Positions 26,801 through 34,664 of a stretch of 64,000 nucleotides of DNA are shown in pieces. The stretch is taken from assembly GCA_946402735.1 (NCBI GenBank), contig CAMIXH010000002.1, positions 93,080-157,079 of the forward strand. Reading direction: 5' to 3'. Both the position numbers and the translations under genes were made by a program. The notes under the pieces were generated by a model, which did no database searches, was not told the DNA's origin, and was given only the letters and a program-made list of their open reading frames with translations. This stretch comes from an uncultured Mycoplasmatota bacterium. GTDB lineage: Bacteria; Bacillota_I; Bacilli_A; RF39; UBA660. Each line of letters starts with the position of its first letter. Position 1 is the first letter of the stretch.

Positions 26801-29773
26801 TTCAACAATGAATCTATATTTTGTTAAGTTTGTTGAACTACCAGTAGCACTATTATTACCGCCAATAGCATGGTTGAATGAGAATCTAGCAGATGCTGAT
26901 GCATTTACATTTCTACCTATTTTTACATTGTTATAGTTTCCATATAAACCACCAGTTGTAATAGTTCTATTACTTCTATCTTTCCAATATCCATAATTAG
27001 CATCACTTCTTGAGTTTGAATATGTTCTCATATTCTCAATTACAGTGTCAGCATAACAAGTAACATTATAACCACTAAATCTTAAGTAATATCTACTATA
27101 GTTATTAGTTCCATCATTAACAGCAGTTAATGTAAATTTCTTACTATTTTGATCATTATTAGTCCAAGTAGTTGTACCAGGAGTAGCTCCAAGTAACATG
27201 ATATTTGTATCTCTAGTAGTTAAGTAATAATAAATTACTCCACTTATAACAACTTCTTGTGCTTGATTGAAATCATTATATTGAATTAATTCATAATAAT
27301 TATTACATCCACCACTAGTATTACAATTACCACTAGTTTGAATTTGACCATTACTATTATAGTAACCTTTCAAACTAGCACCATTTGGAATAGTAGCTTG
27401 TCTAAAGTATCCAGATATATTTTGTCCAACAGGTACCTCTGATTCATACATTTGATATTCTTCAACATCATGTACTTCCATTGAATAAGTACCTAAGTTT
27501 TCATCTAATTCTAATGCATAGTATGTAGTATTTGCATTATAAGTATTATTTGTTGGATGAATATAATATACGCATCCACTTCCTTGACATCTACCAGTTA
27601 ATGGTTGACCAGTACTATCAACAGCACCATTTGGATAGTTATTATTAGTAGTTCCTCTTGTATATAGAAGTCTTACATCTTCATATTCTACCCAAGCTCT
27701 ACTAATAGCATGGAATCCATTAGTAGCAAGACCACTAAATGCAGTTGACCATGTTCCTGTATATGTAGTAGTTACTTCTTTTCCCCACTTAGCATATACA
27801 TTCATGTTTATATTATTTGGTGTAGATCCTGTATAACTAATTGGTACTTTAACATATCTAACATAGTCATCCATATCAAGTTTAATTGAAGCACCAGTAT
27901 AATCAGTTATCCAGTTATAGAAAGCTTTACCATTTGGTCTAATAGTAAATGGATTATCTATTAACTCAAATTCAATGTAATCATCTTCAGTATTATTAGC
28001 AGTACCATTATTATTTATTGGATAAACTTTGTAATAAACTAATTTATTTTCAGTCTTATCAACAGTTATATATCCAGTATTAGCACCTTCTTTATCAGTA
28101 CCAAAGTAATTAATTTGAACATAAACTAGATTATTTTCATTGTAAATATTTTTATCTTCTTTAGAAGGTATTGTTCCATTTGAAGAATATGTATAATTTA
28201 ATCCTTCATAGTAATGTAAATCAGCTTCATAATCATTTACATATACTGTAGTACCATTAATACCACTAGCATGGCTTGATGGAGCAGTCTTATTAATACT
28301 CTTCATTGCTCCTCTCTTGTTGTTACCATCGCTACCAGTATTTTGCATTCTAAATTTATTATCAGTCATTGTCCAGTTAAGACTAGACTTTTTATTAAAT
28401 ATTTCAAGTACAGATTGAATTGGATAATTTTCATAGAAAGTTAACTTTCCATTAACAATTTTATATCTAAATATTGTTTCATTTACGTCCTTATAACCTT
28501 TGATTAACTTAAGATTATCAGAACTATACATGATATTTTCTACTTTAGCTTTATTGTAATTTCCAATTAACATGTATGTAGTACTTACACTACTTTTACC
28601 AGTAATATTGATATTTTCAATCTTATTATTTTCAATATCATTTAGTACAAATAATGAAGAAGTAATCTTCTTTTTATCACCATCATACTTAATTTGAATA
28701 TTAGTAATACTAATATTAGAAAGAGTACTTTGTTTAACGTTCTTAAATAAACTTACATTTAGTTTTTCAATATTTCTAACGTTTACTTTTTCTTCTTCTT
28801 TTGGTTCTTCAGTCTTAGTTTCTTCTTCAGTTTTTGTCTCTTCTGGTATTTCATTAGTTACTGCATCTTCAAGATTAATCTCAGTTTTTTCTTCTTCTAC
28901 TTCTTCATTTACAAATCTAATAGTATACTTCTTTAAAGCAGAAGTTCCTTCAACATTAGGATTTTCTATTACTTCTTCAGTCTTAGTTTCTTCCTTCTTA
29001 GGCTCTTCAGTTTTAACTTCATCCTTTTTAGTTTCTTCTTCTTTTTTAGGTTCTTCTGTCTTAGTTTCAGTCTTCTCTTCAACCTTTTCTTCAGTCTTTT
29101 CCTCGGATTTAGTTTCTTCTTTAACCTCTTCTTTAGGAGTTTCTTCTTTAGTTTCTTCCTTAACTTCCTCTTTTGTTTCTTCAGTCTTAGTTTCTTCTTT
29201 TTCTTCTTCTTTTGTATCTTCTATTACTTCAGGAACAACTTCTTTAATAACAAGATCTTCATCTTTAATATTAAATGTTATATCACTAAGATTTAAATTT
29301 TTAATAGTAGCTCCGTATAAAGAATCAAATAAGTTAAATGATGCTTCATCCTCTTCTTCATTCAAATAGAAATTATCTAAAGTGAAATTGAATACTGTAT
29401 AACCATTACCATTGAATGTTCCACAAAATGTTTTATTAAACTTAGCAAATGAGAAATCTCTTCCATCCATGTTAATGTTATTTTTTAATTCATAAAATTT
29501 ATTAAAATATTCACTATTTTCTTCTGAATTAATTAACGTAAAGAAATATGCAAGTTCACTACCACTTTTAATAACATATGGATTAGTTGAAGTTCCATCT
29601 CCACTTGAGAACTTTTTAGCTATTTTTCCATCCCATATTGTAGATGACGTTTTTTCAGTAAAAGTAGTGAAAATTGCAAACAAGTTTGCAGCAAAAAATA
29701 GTAGTAATATACTTACTAGTAATCGTCTATTTTTTAGTTTGTTTTTTACCTTATCAAATATGTCTCTAAGCAT
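20867..29773 (-). CDS. Giant 2968-residue repeat surface protein
   Basis: N-terminus: Lys/Arg-rich, then one signal/anchor helix (about 19-37). Next come a short beta part (about 45-175), a Glu/Lys/Thr-rich low-complexity arm (about 178-330), and further beta domains, including one ending in VYAKWG like Listeria-Bacteroides (InlB B-type) repeats (about 640-670). About 870 residues of tandem 20-22-residue glycine-rich repeats follow (about 1230-2100; core G..TT.YGGGN.AG.TTTNI.V). The C-terminal 850 residues look like several Ig/beta domains. No LPXTG motif or C-terminal helix is seen, so anchoring must be N-terminal or non-covalent. The repeats suit a long beta-helix stalk. The role is probably adhesin or fibre partner; function is inferred. 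It has its own promoter. Confidence 0.85.
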   Translation of the reverse strand: MLRDIFDKVKNKLKNRRLLVSILLLFFAANLFAIFTTFTEKTSSTIWDGKIAKKFSSGDGTSTNPYVIKSGSELAYFFTLINSEENSEYFNKFYELKNNINMDGRDFSFAKFNKTFCGTFNGNGYTVFNFTLDNFYLNEEEDEASFNLFDSLYGATIKNLNLSDITFNIKDEDLVIKEVVPEVIEDTKEEEKEETKTEETKEEVKEETKEETPKEEVKEETKSEEKTEEKVEEKTETKTEEPKKEEETKKDEVKTEEPKKEETKTEEVIENPNVEGTSALKKYTIRFVNEEVEEEKTEINLEDAVTNEIPEETKTEEETKTEEPKEEEKVNVRNIEKLNVSLFKNVKQSTLSNISITNIQIKYDGDKKKITSSLFVLNDIENNKIENINITGKSSVSTTYMLIGNYNKAKVENIMYSSDNLKLIKGYKDVNETIFRYKIVNGKLTFYENYPIQSVLEIFNKKSSLNWTMTDNKFRMQNTGSDGNNKRGAMKSINKTAPSSHASGINGTTVYVNDYEADLHYYEGLNYTYSSNGTIPSKEDKNIYNENNLVYVQINYFGTDKEGANTGYITVDKTENKLVYYKVYPINNNGTANNTEDDYIEFELIDNPFTIRPNGKAFYNWITDYTGASIKLDMDDYVRYVKVPISYTGSTPNNINMNVYAKWGKEVTTTYTGTWSTAFSGLATNGFHAISRAWVEYEDVRLLYTRGTTNNNYPNGAVDSTGQPLTGRCQGSGCVYYIHPTNNTYNANTTYYALELDENLGTYSMEVHDVEEYQMYESEVPVGQNISGYFRQATIPNGASLKGYYNSNGQIQTSGNCNTSGGCNNYYELIQYNDFNQAQEVVISGVIYYYLTTRDTNIMLLGATPGTTTWTNNDQNSKKFTLTAVNDGTNNYSRYYLRFSGYNVTCYADTVIENMRTYSNSRSDANYGYWKDRSNRTITTGGLYGNYNNVKIGRNVNASASARFSFNHAIGGNNSATGSSTNLTKYRFIVESGFYDELSVTTTNATNSNNAYIDGTAIWGCDYDRVSEGDVSNVSNAANLVVKHTAAGSWNGNIRGSSATDIMLHSIIKSGQFGADQGTYYDGVYVGGLYGGAHYAIREGVVEGGYIYNLIGGPLAQSSQTNYNSALIYIKGGVVDVVVGGAGITETYGNRIVQATGGTIRYAIFGGSNGVSYDGSSTTQNGKVVGDAYVYVGGNATIGTPTLVANNTIESVSKVEAGSVFGIGNGKQGYSSVGTVNNSTVIIDGGIILRNVYGGGNYGATGQNGSNQNYATNIKILGGTINGSVYGAGNNNGAGSDETTSGSWWNPTTNPGNDVEITIDMTGGTVNGSVYGGSRTLGTVYGNTNVNIKGGTVGTDVYGGGEGGYTNNNNPGTFVSGNVNIKIGTSSSGPAINGNVYGGSAYGTVNETERNNTHNNKTVTVTVNNGNVIGSVFGGAKGSSSFTPNINGNITVNVHGGTIRSVYGGFDEAGQPVGTDVVNIDGGTIVNVFGGGNKTSINTTTVNVSGGNITTMYGGSNQSGTVGTTNINITGGSAGTVYGGNNEGGNCSTTNINMSGGSVTTAMYGGGNLVGTSTTNINITNTANTIPAIYGGGNQAGATTTTITLNGANVNATSVYGGSNKSGTVGTSNVTLTNGTVGTMFGGNNEGGQTNTSNVTVSGGSVTTLYGGGNEATTGNTHVTFNGGNVTTAYGGGNKAGATTTTINSTSSNAHVTTLYGGSNTSGNVNSSTIIIGDGVLGTVYGGNNAGGVTTTSNITVNEGQITTIYGGGNQTNTGTTNITVNNATSIGSIYGGGNQAGATTTNITVGNDNSTGITVGSIYGGSNQQGNVTTSHVTINKGTITDLYGGNNQGGTTGSANVTVNGSTITNLYGGGNKAATTTTNVLVNGGSVTTIFGGGNDANVTGNTTLTLLGGSVPNNLYGGGNNGEVGGNSTVLIHNTTVGGSAYAGGNGATATVHGNTAITVSGTTVVGTSSCTVLSRCSVFGGGNAATTGSEQNNNSTATVKITGATIYGNVYGGANTSKVYGTTSVDIGADVPTGTNIERGTVLIEGTVFGGGEANASGSDEYDWSFVSVTNGTSVNVNGNGYANFDIHGSFFGSGNASTTNGSSSIMIKNYGTFDSPKSNVSIQRADVVTIDNSAFTLSGATDRENDYATELFTISRIPVLNLKNNSTLFLESGANLLEEFNSLDSSGNKAAVTINKDNETVTKTVDNRIYLLADKANKALNIAHDQNVTDYGEVNGMTFFGMYKYKGNGEVNVGMYDDFAYGATLDWAGVFDNVTAYVLGLHETDHNIEVDGFYSNFIDESTAKNTVAYIEPQPETGPLYMWTIGTGVIEYEVDLVASKYSTLGTVELSLRDFTRPNTTFDILGFDFSELASGVELVDKNDISKIAPNQTTADNVMGLAFETSNSGWLTNGHTQFLSDENLERPYTGTTSYVGGNSGVVPSLLLYLYHSKNLYTEGEMGSVHVQMLSTTQISPLLKETKRLNIKINISRSLFDTLSYEGSMTPGRKYEMFTSTSTNITSKSSLSAYFSLFNAGENIYKPGYHRTLVSNYVFPLNTKITMIDLSESTPKYYYHVINSTDVTNKTNELNNIGEASYDLSMFEVMGAISSNVYYNDATMNAEYFHSNPDYAEEEFIFIIDFGDTTIASNKLGNKLLMELRDADNQTIYSVLAPQHNSLTYGIYANEDAVIDLSGSLSSYKIYNGDSVTADLLINYTQQMVGSITVYDTHYFDSKMGVKISLINSDGEVVTGTTLLGLYYELNEARYDPNIEGNTRIKLADKVGSAERWIIINTGTSTIASGNYKLRFESFGSPDGIYYGLVSSDTLDFDIEIVNEIYGLDVDADPEEMIVNTETDLTEKGNKSITYTFNYNSGLTNPNIKFKMYRRNYASVHDTTYSLVDANKYFTDLVASTREKEYVVDDSPGSEFTHTFNYKDNLKSGTYKLEFILYDGNSKIGTVDKYIIIK
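23470..26080 (-). repeat. Tandem coding repeats of the giant surface protein
   Basis: About 40 imperfect units of roughly 60-66 bases encode the glycine/threonine-rich 20-22-residue repeats (YGGGN, GG.VTT, TTTNI). Units are diverged in sequence but keep the ACCACCACCATA block (plus strand) that encodes YGGG. Recombination between units would be expected to change repeat number. Confidence 0.8.
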
Positions 29774-29804
29774 ACTACTACATACCTTTCCATTCTATGA
29801 TAAA

Positions 29805-29833
29805 ATTATATCATAAATACCAGTTTGAAACAA
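29805..29833 (-). promoter_or_regulatory. Promoter of the giant repeat protein gene
   Basis: Minus strand TTGTTT, 17-base spacer, TATAAT within TATGATATAAT. The leader would be about 25 bases. Just upstream lies TTTGACGTAAAA, shared with the type VII promoter. Confidence 0.65.
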
Positions 29834-29835
29834 CA

Positions 29836-29847
29836 TTTTACGTCAAA
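29836..29847 (-). promoter_or_regulatory. Candidate operator TTTGACGTAAAA (copy 1)
   Basis: The same 12 bases occur upstream of the type VII promoter (62885-62896), both just 5' of the -35 box; the match extends imperfectly into the -35 region (AAACAA on the plus strand). A regulator site or UP-like element is inferred. Confidence 0.4.
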
Positions 29848-29876
29848 AAAAAAGCATTTTTTAATGCTTTTTTTAG
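29848..29876 (-). terminator. Terminator after the TasA-like pair
   Basis: AAAAAGCATT, short loop, AATGCTTTTTTT: a hairpin with T run on the minus strand, located between the TasA-like gene (stop 29902) and the promoter of the giant gene. Confidence 0.75.
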
Positions 29877-29901
29877 TACATTTTTTACTATATTTTTAAT
29901 A

Positions 29902-30975
29902 TTAATCTTCGTCGTCTAATGTGAATCCAATTTTATATGAAATGAATGCTCCAGATGCTGCGTTTTCACAGTCGATATCTTGACCTTCAACCCACATATA
30001 AACTCTTATTTTTGTGATACCACTTCTTAATGTAAATACTTGTAATAAATGATCTTCTTTAGTTCCTGAAGTATTATATGCTTCATAACTTGCTCCACCA
30101 TCACTATAAGCTACATTAGTTCTCATTAAATTTGTAATTGTTCCAAATTTACTAGTATCATAAGTATTCCATGCATTAGTTCTATTTAATACAATTGGAG
30201 TTGAAATAGCAGCTTTAACACCAACATAAGGTACATATGGTGCTCCACTTGATGCTTCAACAACATCATTCTTATCATAATATGTTAATGCATTATTAAC
30301 ACCGTTGATTGTATGTGCATCAAAGTTTGGTTCTACTATAATAGATGAAGTTCCTGTTAATTGAGCTTGTGCTGTAGTATGAGATGCAGTACTTGCTACA
30401 TTTCCTTCAATAATGAATCCATATCTAGCAGCATTTTGTAAACCTTTATCTGCTTCTCCTTCTGTTACTTTAACACCAGATCCATTTGTTAGATAAATTG
30501 GTACATTGTTATCTTCTGTTTTTAGGAAGATATCGAATGCTACAAAGTGTCCAACTGTGTTATCTCCACTTTCATTTACCTCTGCGTGTGCAGCTGATGT
30601 TGTTAATGACATAGCACCGCCATTATTCTCATCACCTTCAACAGCTCCATCAAAGAATACCATTCTACCATTACTTACAGCTCCAGTAGTTGAAACTGGT
30701 GCTAATACATTTGGTATTTGATTTACTGGGTTAGTATAATCAGTTACATTAATGATATCATCATTTGTAATTAATGTTTTCCAATCCTTTGCGTTTGCTG
30801 AAATTTGTAAACCACTTGATGCAGCTACGCTAATATCAATTGCTTCAATTGAAACAGTTCTGTTAGCTGTAAACCATGCATAAGTTGATGTTGATAATAA
30901 TACTATAGTTAAGAATAGTAATAATACCAATGATTTTAATCTCTTATTTTTTTGTCCTTGTCTTATTTTTGCCAT
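29902..30975 (-). CDS. TasA-like exported protein with WxEG motif
   Basis: A 357-residue protein with a Lys-rich start, a hydrophobic signal helix (about 14-33) ending in STYAWFTA (typical for TasA/camelysin-like cleavage regions), and a Thr/Ala/Asn-rich mature domain of about 320 residues. Near the C-terminus it carries RVYMWVEGQDIDCENA, which closely matches VVIWIEGDDPECINA in the gene just upstream. It is cotranscribed with that gene (6-base gap) and ends in a terminator. Likely a structural surface subunit. Confidence 0.72.
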   Translation of the reverse strand: MAKIRQGQKNKRLKSLVLLLFLTIVLLSTSTYAWFTANRTVSIEAIDISVAASSGLQISANAKDWKTLITNDDIINVTDYTNPVNQIPNVLAPVSTTGAVSNGRMVFFDGAVEGDENNGGAMSLTTSAAHAEVNESGDNTVGHFVAFDIFLKTEDNNVPIYLTNGSGVKVTEGEADKGLQNAARYGFIIEGNVASTASHTTAQAQLTGTSSIIVEPNFDAHTINGVNNALTYYDKNDVVEASSGAPYVPYVGVKAAISTPIVLNRTNAWNTYDTSKFGTITNLMRTNVAYSDGGASYEAYNTSGTKEDHLLQVFTLRSGITKIRVYMWVEGQDIDCENAASGAFISYKIGFTLDDED

Positions 30976-30981
30976 TTAATC

Positions 30982-31701
30982 TCACTCCAATTCTTTTATT
31001 GTATCTTCTGTATTTTCTTCAGTTAGTGTCATGTGTAATCTCGCATGTCCACCAATGATAGCATTTATACACTCTGGATCATCCCCCTCAATCCAAATAA
31101 CTACCGTTATCTTATCAAGGTCCTTTGGTTGCATGTCTCTTCTAGGTTCCAGTATTATTGTTCCATCTTTGTCATCTCTAAATTTAGTAGTATCAGGTTC
31201 CGGTTCACGGTCAATACTATTTCCTTTAGCATACACGGTTCTATCATTATTCAAATAAATCATAATTCTAAGTGCTTCATCAGCATTTAGTATTACATCG
31301 TCCATTACTATCTTATACCAGTAATTCTTAACTGTATTACTAGTATTCTCTACATAGAATGAATATGCGATGTAATTCTTTCCATTATGAGAACCTTCAT
31401 GTTCAGTTATATCATCTGGAAGCCATTTAATTGAAATGTTATCCAAAAACTGAACATCATCTGCTTTAAGTTTTCTTTTTGGTGTAGGATCATTTAATGA
31501 TTCATACATTGAAAGTCCACTATACAGCATCTTATTGTCTGAAAGCGAAACAATAAAGCTTCCATCATTGAATAGTACTTTTAGTACAATATAGATAATT
31601 ATTAGCAGTAATAACAATAAGAAAATGGCTAGCTTAACAAATTTACCTAATTTTTTCCATCCTCTTACCCTATCTGCTTTGACTACTACACTATTTGCCA
31701 T
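30982..31701 (-). CDS. Membrane-anchored partner of the TasA-like protein
   Basis: A 239-residue protein with a Lys/Arg-rich start, one strong membrane helix (about 31-50) and an extracellular domain of about 180 residues. The C-terminal VVIWIEGDDPECINA motif is shared with the gene downstream. The start at 31701 follows TTGGAGGAG; the longer frame with 10 more residues lacks a site. First gene of a two-gene operon behind a TTGATT/TATAAT promoter with a leader of about 57 bases. Probably a minor or basal subunit; inferred from pairing. Confidence 0.65.
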   Translation of the reverse strand: MANSVVVKADRVRGWKKLGKFVKLAIFLLLLLLIIIYIVLKVLFNDGSFIVSLSDNKMLYSGLSMYESLNDPTPKRKLKADDVQFLDNISIKWLPDDITEHEGSHNGKNYIAYSFYVENTSNTVKNYWYKIVMDDVILNADEALRIMIYLNNDRTVYAKGNSIDREPEPDTTKFRDDKDGTIILEPRRDMQPKDLDKITVVIWIEGDDPECINAIIGGHARLHMTLTEENTEDTIKELE

Positions 31702-31764
31702 AATACTCCTCCAATGATTAGTAGCAAACATACAAAAGGAACATATCCTATAATGTATAATCTA

Positions 31765-31793
31765 ATTATAAAGGACAAAAACAAAAAAATCAA
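31765..31793 (-). promoter_or_regulatory. Promoter of the TasA-like pair operon
   Basis: Minus strand TTGATT, 17-base spacer, TATAAT. Transcription would begin near 31758. Confidence 0.7.
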
Positions 31794-31820
31794 TATTAAT
31801 ATAAATATTTTTTATAAAAA

Positions 31821-31845
31821 AATCAAAACCACTAAGGTTTTGATT
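31821..31845 (-). terminator. Terminator after the zinc-ribbon/DUF4190 genes
   Basis: AATCAAAACC, 5-base loop, GGTTTTGATT, followed by TTTTTTAT on the minus strand; 11 bases past the stop at 31857. Confidence 0.8.
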
Positions 31846-31856
31846 CATATTTTTAA

Positions 31857-32693
31857 TTACTTTTTTACTTTATAAAAACGTCTTTCATCATCACTACGAC
31901 GACCAGCAAATACTAATTCTACTATATTATCATGCTCTAAAATAATGCCTATATATTCAGAGTTTTCTTCAGTTACTTTTGTATCTGTTACTACTCCATT
32001 TTCATGAGTTTCAATAGTATCTAACTTTATAATTAAGAAACCTGTTTCTTTTAAACTATCCATTATTTTATCCATTAATGCTTTATATTTTTCATTTGTA
32101 ATATTTATTTTTTTTAATTCTTCAAATCCATCTGTAATACTATATGTTCCAGTTAAATATTTATCTTCTAAATTATTAACATCATCATAGAAATAGTATT
32201 TATTTTCTTCAAATACTAAATAACTTTTCTTATCAGATAATTCTTTCCAATTACCAAAAATATTATTAGTAGTATCCAACTCATCATTACTATCTACATA
32301 CTCAGAATAATTACCCCAATCTTTACTTAATTCTAATTGTATTTGATCATAACTAAATTTATCAAGGCCCTTTTCAAAAACAGTATCTATTAATTTAGAT
32401 CCAAATGATACTCCAAAAACTATTGCTAATACTATTGCTATTACAGAGAAAACTAATGAAATTGTATTTAGAATAACACCTGCTGTTTTTTCAGCGCATC
32501 TTTCTGTTTGACTAAGACCAAGTATTAATCCAATTACTGGTAATGGTAAAAATATTACTCCTAAAAATAAAGATAAAATACCAATTACTAATGAAGCAAT
32601 TGCTGGTCCTTTTGATACTTTATTTCTAGTTCCACATTTACTACAGAAATTAGATCCATCTTCTATTTTATTTCCGCAACTTTTACAATACAT
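31857..32693 (-). CDS. Zinc-ribbon and DUF4190-type membrane protein
   Basis: A 278-residue protein: an N-terminal zinc ribbon with two CxxC pairs (YCKSCG and FCSKCG), then two transmembrane helices in a DUF4190-like block (ASLVIGILSLFLG...LGLSQ...KTAGVILN), and a soluble C-terminal domain of about 150 residues that I did not recognise. AGAAGGTG sits 6 bases before ATG 32693; the three-residue-longer GTG start is less likely. It lies 12 bases downstream of its shorter paralogue and is cotranscribed. The zinc ribbon suggests a stress or envelope sensing role, unproven. Confidence 0.75.
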   Translation of the reverse strand: MYCKSCGNKIEDGSNFCSKCGTRNKVSKGPAIASLVIGILSLFLGVIFLPLPVIGLILGLSQTERCAEKTAGVILNTISLVFSVIAIVLAIVFGVSFGSKLIDTVFEKGLDKFSYDQIQLELSKDWGNYSEYVDSNDELDTTNNIFGNWKELSDKKSYLVFEENKYYFYDDVNNLEDKYLTGTYSITDGFEELKKINITNEKYKALMDKIMDSLKETGFLIIKLDTIETHENGVVTDTKVTEENSEYIGIILEHDNIVELVFAGRRSDDERRFYKVKK

Positions 32694-32705
32694 TCTATTC
32701 ACCTT

Positions 32706-33185
32706 CTAGAAATCATAATCAAAATAATCATTATAGTCAAAATCATAATCAGTATTTCCATTATCATTAATTATAATATCACTACTACCATCATTTTCTT
32801 CTCTTGATTCATATGTATCAGTCTTATAAGCAACAACTAAAAATACAATTACAAATATCCAAGATATAATTGATATTACTAACATTATTGCATTTAGAAT
32901 AATCCCAGCTGTTTTTTCTCCACACTTTTCTTTTTGACTAAGACCTAGTGCTAAACCAATAATTGGTAGTGGTAAAAATAAAGATCCTATAAAGAAAGAT
33001 ATAATACCAATTACTAAAGATGCTACTGCTTTACCTTTATTAACTGGTGTATAAGTAGTTGTTGTAACTGTTACTTCTGGTTCAATTTTTTCTGTTGTAT
33101 TTACTACTTCTGTTACTTTAGTTCCACACTCTGTACAGAATTTAGCACCTTTTTTAAGCTCTTTTCCACATACTTTACAATTCAT
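32706..33185 (-). CDS. Zinc-ribbon and DUF4190-type membrane protein, short form
   Basis: A 159-residue paralogue of the neighbouring gene: zinc ribbon with CKVCG and CTECG pairs, a Thr/Val-rich linker, the same two-helix block (ASLVIGIISFFIG...LGLSQKEKCGEKTAGIILNAI), but only a short Asp/Asn-rich tail in place of the C-terminal domain. ATG 33185 follows TTGGAGGAA; the 5-residue-longer TTG start is unlikely. Tandem duplication followed by loss or gain of the C-terminal domain is the simplest explanation. Confidence 0.75.
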   Translation of the reverse strand: MNCKVCGKELKKGAKFCTECGTKVTEVVNTTEKIEPEVTVTTTTYTPVNKGKAVASLVIGIISFFIGSLFLPLPIIGLALGLSQKEKCGEKTAGIILNAIMLVISIISWIFVIVFLVVAYKTDTYESREENDGSSDIIINDNGNTDYDFDYNDYFDYDF

Positions 33186-33284
33186 TATTATTTCCTCCAA
33201 TACTATAAATAATTATACACGATAATTGTAAACTTTTAAATAAAAAATTACTATGCTATAATATTTTTATCATAGGAGGTACTT

Positions 33285-34637
33285 ATGATAGAAAAGATAT
33301 TTAAATTAAAAGAAAATAAAACAAATATAAGTACTGAATTCATAGCTGGTCTTACTACATTTATTGCTATGAGTTATATTATATTTTTAAATCCAAGTGT
33401 ACTAAGTCAAACTGGTATGAGTTACGAAGCAGTATTTACTGCTACTATTCTAACAACAGTACTTGCTACTCTATTTTTAGGATTATATGCTAATGTACCA
33501 TATGCATCAAGTGCAGGTATTGGTCTTGGTAGTTTATTTACTTATACACTATGTGGTAGTCTTGGTTATACTTGGCAAGAATCACTCGCAATAGTATTTA
33601 TTTGCGGATGTATAAATCTAGTAATAACACTAACAAGTTTAAGAAAAAGAATTATATCTTCAATACCATCTTTCTTACAAGAAGCAATTACTATTGGTAT
33701 TGGACTATTCATAACATATGTTGGTTTAATGAATGCTGGTATTATTGAATTTAATGCTAGTGATATAGAATATGGAATTGCTCAAAATGTAGTACCTCAA
33801 TTATCTAATTTAGTAAAACCAGCTGTACTAGTTTCAGTATTAGGTTTAATATTTACCTCAATATTACTTGTTAAAAAAAGAAAAGCAGCATACTTAAAAG
33901 GAATAATATTTTCAACATTAATTGGTATTCCACTTGGTGTTACTAAATTACCTGATTTTACAAACTTTAAACTCATTCCTAGTATTACTCCTACTCTTTT
34001 AAAATTAGATTTTAATGGTTTATTCAGTGTTAAAACAGGAGTATTTATATTATTAATGACAATATTCACAATTACAATTTCAGATTTGTTTGATACTATT
34101 GGTATATTTATTGGAACTGGTAAAAAAGCAGGAATATTCAAAATAGATAAAAAAGGAAACATGCCAAAGAATTTAGAACGTGCTATGGTAGCTGATTCAG
34201 CAGGAACAATAATTGGTGCTGTACTTGGTACAAGTAATGCAACAACATATTTAGAAAGTACTGCTGGTATTGAAGCCGGTGGAAGAACAGGACTTACTTC
34301 AGTATTTGTTTGTTTATTTTTCCTACTTTCTATATTCTTATATCCAATTATAGAATGTGTTCCTATGGCAGCAGTAGCTCCAGTATTAATATTAATTGGT
34401 GTATCAATGTTTGAAAATGTCTCATCAATAGACTTTAAAAAATTAGAAATAGCTATTCCAGCATTCTTTACAATAGTAATGATGCCTCTTGGATATTCAA
34501 TCACAACAGGAATTGAATTTGGATTTATATTCTACTCAGTTATTTCTATTTATACTCATAAAGCAAAAGATGTATCACTGATTATATACATATTCTCATT
34601 CTTGTTTATGTTAAAATACATTTTAATGGCAATATAA
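33285..34637 (+). CDS. AzgA-type (NCS2) purine permease
   Basis: A 450-residue membrane protein with about 12-13 helices. AzgA-subfamily marks include TEFIAGLTTFIAMSYIIFLNP at the N-terminus, DLFDTIG.FIGTG in the middle and GTSNATTYLESTAGIEAGGRTGLTS. It should import adenine, guanine or hypoxanthine by proton symport. The promoter is an extended -10 (TGCTATAAT) with no riboswitch in front, unlike the second AzgA gene at 41300-42811, so the two are probably used under different conditions. Shared bidirectional terminator with the convergent operon downstream. Confidence 0.9.
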   Translation: MIEKIFKLKENKTNISTEFIAGLTTFIAMSYIIFLNPSVLSQTGMSYEAVFTATILTTVLATLFLGLYANVPYASSAGIGLGSLFTYTLCGSLGYTWQESLAIVFICGCINLVITLTSLRKRIISSIPSFLQEAITIGIGLFITYVGLMNAGIIEFNASDIEYGIAQNVVPQLSNLVKPAVLVSVLGLIFTSILLVKKRKAAYLKGIIFSTLIGIPLGVTKLPDFTNFKLIPSITPTLLKLDFNGLFSVKTGVFILLMTIFTITISDLFDTIGIFIGTGKKAGIFKIDKKGNMPKNLERAMVADSAGTIIGAVLGTSNATTYLESTAGIEAGGRTGLTSVFVCLFFLLSIFLYPIIECVPMAAVAPVLILIGVSMFENVSSIDFKKLEIAIPAFFTIVMMPLGYSITTGIEFGFIFYSVISIYTHKAKDVSLIIYIFSFLFMLKYILMAI

Positions 34638-34664
34638 AAAGATATCAATTTGATATCTTTTTTA
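34638..34664. terminator. Bidirectional terminator between permease and convergent operon
   Basis: AAAAAGATATC, short loop, GATATCTTTTT-type hairpin with A runs on one side and T runs on the other, between the stops at 34637 and 34662. Confidence 0.75.

Noticed and set aside
20867-29773. LPXTG or other sortase anchor in the giant protein
   Set aside because: The C-terminus ends in a beta domain with KYIIIK; no LPXTG, hydrophobic tail or positively charged end is present.
33186-33284. Riboswitch before the first AzgA permease gene
   Set aside because: The gap of about 100 bases holds only promoters and a ribosome-binding site; no purine aptamer core (such as TTTCTACC) is present.
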